Origin: Actinostola sp. cb2023
Taxonomy: Eukaryota; Cnidaria; Anthozoa; Actiniaria; Actinostolidae
Length of the DNA stretch: 64,000 nucleotides
Assembly (NCBI GenBank): GCA_033675265.1
Contig: JAUJYZ010000343.1
Location: 291,749 to 355,748 of the forward strand
Direction: 5' to 3'
How positions within the stretch are numbered: the stretch's first letter is position 1; each line of letters opens with the position of its first letter. Made by a program: the position numbers and the translations under genes. A model generated the notes under the pieces. It saw only the letters and a list, made by a program, of their open reading frames with translations, ran no database searches and had not been told where the DNA came from. Positions 47,823 to 57,254 of this stretch are shown here, in pieces.

Positions 47823-49020
47823 CGGGTTAAACCATGTTTAAGCCTTGGTGTGAACGGAGTATTAGTTAAATAGCTCATACAGCAATTTCAAAAAACGTTG
47901 AAAACTGAATACTGCATACTGAATAGTGCATTCCAAGACCAAAGGGCATTGTGGGCCTCGTTATTTTGAAATGAAAAGTAAATATACAGCGATTTGTTCG
48001 CCATATGGAGCTAGTATATTGTTTCTGATGGAATACACAAAAAATAAAATAAAATATTATTATTTATATTACCTTAGACAATATTACACGAGTCCCAAAA
48101 TGCATTTCGGTCTTGGAATACACTATTTAGAATTATCAACGTCTATTGAAATAGCTCATATCCCTTCAAAACTACAGAACATTGAATATATCTGTATGTA
48201 ATGTGGCTCATGAACCAATTTCCCATCCATCCTTGCGGTCTCAGCTTCTATGATTTATGATTTTCAACCCGACAACGATTATGCAATTAGCTATACAGCT
48301 ATTTTTAAAAAGGTTGGTGCCAGTTCTGTTGCATCTTGCATGTTGCATACCAAGCCCGAAATGTATTGTGGATCATATATAAATAATGTCAGCATGCAAA
48401 TACAGAAGAAAATATGCCGGCTCCATATTGTGAAGATAAAGTTTGGGAAAATTCCCAGAGTCCATATTGTTGTGACCTTTCGCTGACTCCATTCACATCG
48501 CCCATAGTGCATTTCGGGCTTGGTATGCAAGATGCAACAAAACCTTCACCAACCTTTTTTGAAATAGCTGTATACTGTTTCTCCAGACATCAGACGTGTA
48601 ACTTCTATGATTCATGATTTTCAACCCGACAATGATTATATTATATGGTAATTTGTCGCTTGGTAATTGTTAGTAATGTAGTTCGTAAGGTTTCTTCAAT
48701 TTCTTCAATTATTATATTGTCTGGCACCACATCAGACATTATCACAGACTGAATTAACAACCTTTTTTTGCAGTGGACATTTCATATTATTTTGTACACA
48801 CTTTGTACATAGAGTCGTTTTCGTATGAGTGGGAAGTAGTTACGGTTCATACAAGTACCTTGCCGTGACAGTGCCATGTCTAGGCATTCTGATTGGTTGA
48901 GCAATGATTTTGCACACCTTGATTGAATAGATGTCTTTGATTCCATAAGTTGACCGTAACTCTGTGCAGTAGGTTTCTAATTCATATGAAAATGACTATA
49001 TTCCAGTCTTACAATATTGT

Positions 49021-49601
49021 TTAATTAGCAGAAGTTACCCTGGTCACATGACTTCCTGCCTGTCTATAACACTCCTGGTTGGCATACATTAAAAATAAAA
49101 CCTCTTTTGCAACCTGCTCATTGGCAAATGTAGGTAGTGCATCAACACCTGTAATAACAACCGACATGTCTTCATTGACAATGATATCCACACCATACGC
49201 TGCAGACAGTCTGTCTTGGGTTTGTTCCTGACTGTCAGTCTTTCCTGGAGGGGAGAGACTAGATGACACCGCCACAACAAAAAACAGTTCTAAGATATGT
49301 GTGAAAATTGTTTGCTGAACTTGAGACCAGGTTTGTTTGCATCTCGGTGCATAATTTTTCTCAAAGTTTTTCACAAAGTCTTGAAATGTTTCATCATCCT
49401 GTTTGGTGATGTCCTCGGTCGTAGTTAAAAGTGCACTGGAGTCATACTCATCTATAGGTGCCAAGGCATTAAATGGCTGGGGTGTCTTCCTGATGTTAGG
49501 TGTGTTGTGGATGAGGAGTTCAAGTGGCTTGAGTGTAGGAACCATCACAGTGTATTGAAGAACAAAGTGTTTCTTATGGGACAAAGCACCAGTCGCACAA
49601 T
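49021..49601 (-). CDS. TTLL12: TTLL12-like terminal exon, copy 4 (in-gene copy)
   Basis: Acceptor tttttcag|at, ending at a TAA read from 49023-49021. It encodes the last about 193 residues, including FQDFVKNFEKNYAP, VQQTIFTHILELF and AAYGVDIIV, which align with the TTLL12 C terminus. It belongs to the B sequence type (TDSQEQ, YANQ) and alone has a 6-bp insertion giving FFVVAVSS. It is the copy nearest exon 5 and so the default terminal exon. The conserved EVNFNP metal-binding segment reads GVDALP here. Confidence 0.85.
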
Positions 49602-52600
49602 CTGAAAAATATAAGTTCAATAAGTTCTTGGGAGTACATGTTTTTGGCCTAGAGCTCATTTTACAACTTTGACCACCTGGAATGTATTTGCAAACATTTA
49701 TGTACTTCAGTCTTGACCTAAAACAATAGAATGTCTCACCATGTTGAAAGCTGATTGGCTAATAACAACGACAGAAGTATGTGAATACACTACAGGTGGT
49801 CCCAGTTTTTGAGAGTCGCACTGTAATCCCAGAACTCCAATCATGTGGTCCCAGTTTTCATGACTATCAACCTGACAATGTTTAGAGTCATTTTGGTATG
49901 AGTGGGAAGTAGTTACGGTACGGTTTGTGCCTTGTGGCGACAGTACCGTGCGTGACTGTGCCGAGTCTAAGCATTCTGATTTGTTGAGCAATGATTTTGT
50001 GTGCTGTGATTGGTTGAATACAATGTCTTCAATTCCGTAGCGTGACTGTAACTCCGTTCCATATGCCCCATTCACACCAAAACTTGTTTAGTTAAACTGG
50101 GTTTTTCTAGCTTCTATAATCTGAGAGCATCTAATTTCTCAAGAATCAAACTATCTGGTATTTATACTATGCAACACAAAGGACAGTTTACCAGCAGTTT
50201 TGTGCCAAATGTTGCGTGGCGTTTGTAGATAATTTTCTAAACATGTTTAGATAAACCATTTAAAACGTGTTTTAGCCTCGGTGTGAGCGGGGCAATAGGT
50301 TTCCCACTCATCCGAAAACGACTCTATTAGGTACAAGTACATGTTGTACAAGTGTAGGGAAGTGATTGCTTACATTGAGATGCCACAAGTGGTCCTGTCT
50401 CTCCAAGTCTGATGATCCTCCTCAAGTTGCTGCTGATTACAGGCTTAAAATGGAAGTCGTTAGGGTTAGCCGACCTAACAACCCACATAGCAGACACTCC
50501 CTTCATGCAATGCTCCACACAAAATGCAGCCAGTTGAGATCGAAGGTTGAAAGACATGGGATACCAGGGAACCTGTTAACGTCAATTGCAATTTATTTAG
50601 TCAGATCAATAAGGAATGTATATGTAAGTAAGTAGTAAGTACTATTGTACAGTTAGTAAGACTTTATTCATAGAGGGTAAAAACATGCGACAGTAAATGA
50701 TTTACATGTACTTATGAACTTGTGGCTGTCTCTAAAAACACTAAGGTATTTAGTCTATTTACAACAATAATATGAAAATTAACACAACAATCTTACCTGG
50801 CCAAGCTTTTTGGTTAATATCCTGGAGAGAACATCTCGTCTAGTTAAAAAGTCATCCCCACTCAGGTAATTAACCTTGTGCGACCCATTAACGGTAGGGA
50901 GAGCCTGGCCTACCCATATAGCAGTAGCATCATCAGGCTTGTCAACAAAGCTACAGCAAAGACTGCTCAACACAGACCTTACTTTGTCATTCTTTCCACC
51001 AACATAGAACTTAAGGGAAAGCTCTGGCAAGGGGTTTTTCTGTGCCTCTGACACTAGGGGTTCTATCTTAGCTTGAATGTTCGAGCAACTACCAGTTGAT
51101 AATGATGTTGCATAGTCTTGTAGAAAAGATCTGGGGTACTCATCTGGCATATCAGGCAAACAAGCCAACAATCTTGCTTCCTTTTGCATAGGAATTTCCC
51201 CAGGAGTAAGAGATGGACAGAAATTTCTAGTACAGACATCATCTTTGTCTACATCGGTAATAGGCCAAATAAGACAGTAGATAACACCGTTAACGGCATA
51301 TGCAAATGGAGCACATTTCATGTTTGGAGTAGTACTGTGGGCCAAGGCAGAGCCTACTTCATCCATGACGTACCACAGATGTTCTTGTGGTCCACCTTTG
51401 ACTAATACTGCTTGATATGTTTGGTTGTAACACCACATTGCTTCCAGGACACTGTGAATGGTCTCACTCTTTTGATGTTCTTTTTCTATTGCTTCATCAT
51501 GTATCTGCTGTGCAGTTAAATGCACTTCTTCTTTGATGAGGAACTATAAAAACAAACAGTCATAATAAAAAATGTCTTCATAAATAGAATAATCCCTTTT
51601 CGCGTTCACAGATCCCGTTGTAAAACCGCTGTACTTATTGACATCAGATGCACTTGTACAGGGTTAGCCTCGAGTCAGTGTAAATTATTCACAAATATCA
51701 ACAAGAACACGAAAAAAGGTTGACATAAAACAATAGAAACATTTTTGAATTGCACGGACTGGTTTCTGAATTGAGGCTAACCCTGTACAAATATGTCTTT
51801 TGTCAAGGACAGCGGTCATCTCTAAACAATGCGAAAATGGAGTATTAAAGGCACCTACATTTACAACTGTATATTTGCTTGATTTCATTTGACGTCATTT
51901 CCAGTCTCTCTCTGAATTGCAACTTTTCAATAGAATATTCTCTGCCTGATACATGTAGCTTATGGATGGCAGTGTGCCTGCCATTTGAGGGCAAATAATG
52001 AGATTCCAGGGCCTGGTTCCTGAAAGCCAGATTAGTGCTAATCCAAGATTAAATCTTAAGAAAACCATTCATTTTAATCCTGGATTACGACTACATGTAA
52101 TTGGCCTTTCAGGATTCAATTGGACCAAGGACGTTTAACAGATGATTGAAACCAACCAATAGGGCCATTTATACGAGACCAAATAAGCAGCAACTTACAA
52201 AAGCTGCGGCTTACATAAGACGCGGCTTACATAAGATGCGAAGCACGTGTATAAATGATACAAAAACTTCATTCGTATCTTATATAAGCAGCATCTAGCG
52301 TAAGCCACAAACAGACTCGCTCGTATAAATGGGTTAGTTCGCGTCTTATGTAAGACGTGTCTTATGCAAGCCGCGCCTTATTTGGTCTCGTATAATTGGC
52401 CCTAATCATCCTCATGCATATTGTTATTAATGAATCACTATCATTTATTATCTTAACAGCTGCTGGCTTCTACTGACGATCCTGAATGTTTGTATAGTAA
52501 GACACTCACAGGCCAAAGTCCTTGATTTGGATCTGTTTTCTGCAAAGTCATTTGGATCACACCAGGACCATCAAATGTCCAAAAGCACTCATCAGGTTGT

Positions 52601-55600
52601 ATCCTACTGTAGAATTCCCCATCAATGATTGTCTGACTTCCCTTAATAATAATAATAATAATAATATTTATATTTATAATTTATAATGTGCAAATTTAAT
52701 GACAAGATGATCAAATGAACAGTAACAACGAACTTAGTACCTTAATACCTAGCGTCCAACGGCTAGGGCTCACTTTACTTGCAATAGATGACTTCGTAGT
52801 ATCTGAAGGTACAGACACCAGAACAGTAATAGAGCCATCTCCTTCATCAGTCTCATGCCAACTGTACATAAGGGTTGTGCCTTCACCATAACGGACTTCT
52901 GTCTTTGTTTCCTCGCTGTCCTTCAAGTACTTTTTGTACATCTTTTGCAAGAACTCTTCAGATAAAGATTTCCTGTTTTCTTCATCCACTGATGCTGTAA
53001 AGCCATCTTTAAACTCTTCAAATGTAAGAACCTTTTTTTCTTCAAGTTCATCCAGGTTAAGGTTTGGCATATCTTCTGTGTCGCCTCCTTCAGCATGGAC
53101 CACTGCTTGTATCAGGTCATTATTGGATTTATCTAAACATTCTTTGGCCTTTTCTAAACTGACACCAGCGAGTTGTTGAACTACTTTCTCTTGGTCTATT
53201 GTTTCTGAAGAATCTGAAAAATTAATCAATTATACAACATGATGTAATTGGAAGCAAAGCTAAAGTAGAGTTGAATCTTGAATCTTGTCTCCCATGTATC
53301 AATAGGGGTGGCGAATGGTCAAGGCGAGACTTTGCAAGACTTCGAGACAAGGCATATTTTTGCGAGCCCAAGATGCTTTTTCACCGATTTCCTTTCTTTT
53401 CAAAATTCGAGACTCTGAGATGGCTTTTTGCGAAAAAACGAGACTTTGAGAATTTTGCGAGACTTTTTGCGGGACCATTCGACACCTCTTCAAATACATG
53501 TATATGAATGTGACATTTTTTTACACTCACTGCCATACCCTGCTTAGGACAGACTCACATAAAATTAAATACTCTGTTCAGGACAGAGAGGCCAAAAACC
53601 ATACCCTGTCCAGCAGCACTTCCCCATATAGCCCATATGTATGGGAGTACCCCTGGGCACGAGCCCCAGCTAGTAAATAACCCAGCTATTTAATCCATCC
53701 GGCTCCACCTACTTCAAAAATTAGTGAAATGTCGGACATGTACCACACATCACTGTACACAGTACATCACTAAACACTACATGTACATCGATACAAACAA
53801 TTAACAGATATAGCTAATTGCATAATCGTTGTCGGGTTGAAAATCATAAATCATAGAAGCTGAGACCGCAAGGATGGATGGGAAATCAGTTCATAACCCG
53901 CATTACATGCTGATAGATTCAATGTTCTCGTAGTTTTGAAGGTATATGAGCTATTTAACTAAGATCCTACAAGTCTGGATAAAAAGGTCAATGATTTGAC
54001 GGTATTATTTGAGAGTTTTAATTTCCCAGAATTCCTTTTGGTCATAGCTTTCATGATTTTCAACCCGACAACGATTATGCAATTAGGGACCGGTCATTAA
54101 ATATCGGGAGGGGGGGGCTGGAGGAGAAAGTGGGGGGGTCTTGGATTTTTTTTACTAATGTGAGGGGGGGTCCCAAAGAAAAAAAATGATAAAAAGGGGG
54201 GGTCTTCGAATTTTCTGAGAGCGTACAGACAGAAAAAGAGGGAGAAATGATTTGTCTAATAAATAATTAAAGCTGACAACAGCAAACAGTCAGTTAAATC
54301 TATAAAGAAATACAGTGAACGTTCAATTTTTAACTGGTTCAAATGTTTCACTGATAACAATTTCATACATCCCTATTTATAAATAGTCCAAGAAATACTA
54401 AAAGTCTCTCATTTTTGCTAGTATAGTTGTATCATTAATTTACTGGCAATAATCAGAAGCCCATAAGTAGGAGCATCTATGCTACATGTTGAGTCATAGC
54501 GTGTTCTTACAGACTTTCGTGAATTAAAGGATTGTCCGAATTGATTCAGCCATCGAAATTCTCAAGTGTTATCAGCATTGGTTTGCTGACTGTGTAGGAA
54601 GTAAATAGCGATACGCGAAAATCACAAATAACTCTTGGAGAATGCTGGAAATAGCATTTCCGAGCCTCTAGATTTCAAAAATTTTCTGGGGGAGCATGCC
54701 CCCATACCCCCCTACCGGCTCACCCCTACGACGCTCGCTACGCGTCTCCCCCACCGCTTGGCCTTTGCTACGGCCCTGGTTCACTTTAGTGGACCAGCAA
54801 AAAAAAGGCTAGCTACGCTCCTGGCGTCAATAAACACCGGACATGGACAATTATAATCAGTCGACTCTCTGATGGAGAATGTATACCTTGAAAGAGCTTT
54901 ATGATTATCCACCCCCCTTTGTAAAATCCTAGATCCGCCCATACTTGTATAATGTTATTTTCAGTATTTTTGTCTTTTTAAAAATTCACTACTAGTTAAA
55001 AAATCGAATAACTAATTAACTCAATACACAGATTATAAATCCCTACACCAAGATATCATTAACATCCACAAAATATCTTTTTGACAGTTAGGATTTGTTT
55101 TCCTTGGGCGTAGGTCCTTGTGGTGGACCAAAAAAAACTCTTGCTTGAACCGATGGAAAAAGTACCTGTGCGACAATGGCGAAACCTTAACAATGCCTAT
55201 ACACCGAATTCATAATGGCGTATTTTTAAGCTTGGCAATATGATCTACGTTTCTAGTACAAATGATCACTGTCATCTAAAATAGTACCTATAGAAATAAA
55301 CACTTTGCTGTAGACAAAATATCATCGGAGTTATGACAGATCATGAATAGAGAGTTTTGTATGTATTTTTCAAGTGAGTCCTCACCAACGTTGTTTTGGT
55401 GCAATTTCACAATTTCAAATGTTGATATCTTCTCAAGGATTTATTATTTGGTTTCAAACCACACACATGGTATTTAGATGATCACATAAATATTCTATCA
55501 AATATTTACTTTTCCCAAAATGATATTATTATTATTATTATATGTTTTGGCTTTTATGCAAATTAGAAGCAGCCAATTATGAATTCGGTCTATAACAGAT

Positions 55601-56920
55601 AGCTAGAACCTGATCTGAGTGTTTTTCAAATGAATGGGCACAGAAGGGGCATGCTCGAGGATCCAGCGGTTTTTGTCCGCGCTCCGAAGTCACCGGCCGA
55701 AACAACCCGCTGGATAAATTACCTACTAGTACGAGTTCTGGGGCGTGATACGCTCTCAAGCGGATTTAGTATGGCTCGCATTTCAGACCCTAAAGAAATG
55801 TCAAAAATGAAGTGATAACTGAAGTCCAGATTGTTCATAATGATATATACGCTGAAAACTCTGTATTCCGTACTCGTGGTGCGTATTCTTTCAGTTGGCG
55901 GTACTTGTAGCTTCAAATCGTTTCTGGCCTCCCAATTCAAACAACACATTTACCAGCGCTAAGGATCGGATATCACTAGCAAAAATATCAAGCTTTTGCC
56001 ATATCCTGTCGGTAGCTGTGCAAATACATATCATCCTTTTTTTTTAAACGATAATTAAACGCTTCGAGAACCATGAAGTTCCATGAACTGTTCTGGCTTT
56101 AGGAAATCGATCCCGTGGAAAAACTAGAGTACGTGATCGATCGCATCACGCAAATGCATTTCTTTAAAACATCCGTCAACATGGACGCTATCTTTGAAAA
56201 TTATGGTCGAGTTTTGATTGGCCCTCTTTTTTACCCTCAAAAAGAGGGCCAATCAAAATCAAGATTCGTATCACGCCACAGAACTCGTAATAGCAGGTAA
56301 TTTATCCAGCGGGTTGTTTCGGCCGGTGACTTCGGAGCGCGGACAAAAACCGCTGGATCCTCGAGCATGCAGAAGGGGGGGTCTTGAAATTTTTACCAAT
56401 TTCAAAGGGGGGTTTTCAGAATTTTTTTGCATTTAAGAGGGGGGTCCAGAAACAAAAACCTAAGAAATGACTCTCCTCCAGCCCCCCCCCCCCCCCCCCC
56501 CCCCCCCCTCCCAATATTTAATGACCGGTCCCTTAGCTATATATAGTTTATACATGTACACATGTATGTACCTTGATGTTGTTCGTTCAAACACAACATT
56601 TCCTGCATCCTTTTCACCAATTCTGGCTTTCTGAGAAGCGTTTTCATAGCCTTACTACCTCCATCACTATTCCATGCATGGTCAATCAGATAAACATCCT
56701 GGTCTTTGACCAAACGAGACTTGCTGCGCAAAGCCCATCTTCCTCCAGCAGTCTCATCGCATTTGTGAAGCTCAAATATCGATCCAGCATCGTGGATCTC
56801 TTTTGGAGCTAATTTACTATAAAGACTTGTCCACAGTTGTTCTGGTAGACCAATAGACAGCAGCTGACGGTGGTGAATATCAACGAAATTCTCCCAAGTG
56901 ATACACTGTTTGTCCGCCAT
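49021..56920 (-). CDS. TTLL12: TTLL12-like protein, six-exon gene with inserted UBA-CS module
   Basis: Joining minus-strand exons 56920-56572, 53213-52741, 52641-52510, 51543-50797, 50572-50374 and 49601-49021 gives 2,481 bp, or 826 residues. Every junction is GT/AG and every phase matches. Residues 1-116 and 319-826 align by eye with vertebrate TTLL12 from memory of the family: the N-terminal LIDHAW block, the NQTYQ...WYVMDE block, a WYPMSFNLRSQL block (WLPRTFNLRTEL in human), and the C-terminal FVKNFEKNY...VQQTIFTHILELF block. TTLL12 is a tubulin-tyrosine-ligase-like protein with an N-terminal SET-like domain, generally regarded as lacking ligase activity. Residues 117-318 are extra: a UBA-like helix bundle followed by a CS domain. 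Human TTLL12 is about 640 residues, so this protein is about 180 longer. The usual ATP-site lysine and the E-N metal ligands are not conserved. The ATG lies 269 bp from the divergent EAPP start. The family call is strong; biochemical function is not inferable. Confidence 0.85.
49883..50326. mobile_element. MITE family C, long form, in the last TTLL12 intron
   Basis: tagagtcattttggtatgag at the left, ccgaaaacgactcta at the right, 444 bp. The left end recurs in units 1-3, where the right end has been lost at the array junctions. Confidence 0.65.
50374..50572 (-). CDS. TTLL12: TTLL12-like exon 5 (ATP-grasp core, altered ATP site)
   Basis: The acceptor is ttaacag|GTT and the donor is caat|gtaagc. 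It encodes VPWYPMSFNLRSQLAAF, matching the human PPWLPRTFNLRTELPQF block. Where human TTLL12 has HWICKPWNLARS, this exon reads MWVVRSANPNDF, so the lysine expected in the nucleotide site is not present. The split codon T|AT joins exactly to the last exon at 49601 to give SQY, matching human SKY. Confidence 0.85.
50797..51543 (-). CDS. TTLL12: TTLL12-like exon 4 (central TTLL region)
   Basis: A 747-bp phase 0/0 exon with acceptor ttttatag|TTC and donor gccag|gtaaga. It encodes residues 319-567. The segment SVLEAMWCYNQTYQ...LWYVMDEVGSAL parallels human LEEMWKFNQTYQ...VWYIMDEFGSRI. VIYCLIWPITDVDKDDVCTRNF parallels the WPLRDLDTGEEVTRDF block. The C-terminal part (DDATAIWVGQ) corresponds to the start of the TTL-like ATP-grasp region. 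Confidence 0.88.
51655..51796. mobile_element. Small MITE in intron 3 of the TTLL12-like gene
   Basis: ttgtacagggttagcctc at the left, inverse gaggctaaccctgtacaa at the right, 142 bp. Confidence 0.7.
52157..52405. mobile_element. MITE in intron 3 of the TTLL12-like gene
   Basis: tagggccatttatacgagac at the left, gtctcgtataattggcccta at the right. The interior has several cttayataagrcg repeats in both orientations. Confidence 0.75.
52510..52641 (-). CDS. TTLL12: TTLL12-like exon 3 (second half of CS domain)
   Basis: A 132-bp phase 0/0 exon with acceptor ttattaag and a strong donor, cct|gtgagt. It encodes IIDGEFYSRIQPDECFWTFD and then a short strand ending in MTLQK. This is the classic C-terminal half of NudC-type CS domains (GEL..I.PDES.W). 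It is too short to stand out as an open reading frame and was found by protein pattern. Confidence 0.85.
52741..53213 (-). CDS. TTLL12: TTLL12-like exon 2 (UBA-like segment and start of CS domain)
   Basis: The acceptor is ttttttcag|at and the donor is attaag|gtacta. It encodes residues 117-274. Residues 124-158 resemble the UBA fold of the NAC-alpha/HYPK type (VVQQLAGVSLEKAKECL, then NNDLIQAVVHA). An acidic linker follows. From residue 229 the YSWHETDEG...ITVLVSVP pattern opens a CS domain. This segment has no counterpart that I know of in vertebrate TTLL12. Confidence 0.8.
54086..56532. mobile_element. 2.45-kb TIR element, PIF/Harbinger-like, in TTLL12 intron 1
   Basis: GGGACCGGTCATTAAATAT at the left, its inverse at the right, flanked by TTA (54083-54085 and 56533-56535). 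A 3-bp TTA target and a GGG start fit PIF/Harbinger. Ends carry gggggggtctt repeats and G/C homopolymers (about 32 C near 56485). No transposase frame is found. Confidence 0.6.
55649..56370. repeat. Inverted repeat nested in the 2.45-kb element
   Basis: gcatgctcgaggatccagcg (55649) is mirrored at 56351-56370. The arms of about 105 bp run to gggcgtgatacg at 55743-55754. Confidence 0.65.
56572..56920 (-). CDS. TTLL12: TTLL12-like exon 1 (start codon, SET-like N terminus)
   Basis: Begins with ATG in a gccATG-type context and encodes residues 1-116 plus one base. The block VYLIDHAWNSDGG and the preceding LPEQLWTSLYSKL match the TTLL12 N terminus (human FLIDHAW and VPERYWGRLLHKL). The donor is caag|gtacat. 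The reading frame runs on to 56537 only because the intron start happens to be open. Confidence 0.85.
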
Positions 56921-57189
56921 GTTGCATGTGGGAGAGCACGTGGTAGAGGAAGTAACACAGGAATCCCATCGTGCAAATATTTAAAAACATTTATTATCAG
57001 TGCAATTTTTAAGACAGTTAAAGTTGAGTTTATTTACGTTGCTCAAATGTTTGTAGCTGCAGAGAAGGTGTTGTAGCTTGGTATATATTTAGCGGTATTT
57101 AAAAAATAGTAGACTCATTTGGAACCAAGAAAGGTTGGAGTGGGGTTCCTGTGGTACACGAGTGATCGCTGGCTCAGTTTCGTTTCAAG
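56921..57189. promoter_or_regulatory. Bidirectional promoter between TTLL12-like gene and EAPP
   Basis: Only 269 bp separate the two divergent start codons. The segment contains a CACGTG E-box at 56937-56942 and AT-rich patches (tatttaaaa, ggtatatattta) but no obvious transposon. Divergent start sites this close usually share one regulatory region. That sharing is inferred from geometry. Confidence 0.6.
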
Positions 57190-57254
57190 ATGGCGGACGA
57201 TGGATACAACATTGGCGAAGAAAGTGATTCAGATAATGAAGTTGGATGGGAAAG
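57190..57254 (+). CDS. EAPP: EAPP exon 1
   Basis: The ATG is in a good context (aagATGG). It codes 21 codons plus two bases, and the donor is aaag|gtagaa. The acidic start EESDSDNEVGW is typical of the family. Confidence 0.8.

Larger units (their letters stand above)
42229..48161. repeat. TTLL12 exon array, unit 3
   Basis: 5,933 bp with the same content as unit 2, except that its terminal exon is the A type, as in unit 1. Confidence 0.88.
48162..50326. repeat. TTLL12 exon array, unit 4 (in-gene, incomplete)
   Basis: Shares sequence with the other units up to about 50200, then diverges. It has no Mutator-like element, piggyBac-like element or palindrome. It holds the B-type terminal exon used by the gene. 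Confidence 0.85.
53811..56541. mobile_element. MITE family A interrupted by a larger element
   Basis: The family A MITE starts at 53811 and its last bases (ttagctata) resume at 56533. The DNA between 54086 and 56532 was inserted into its right end. Confidence 0.65.
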
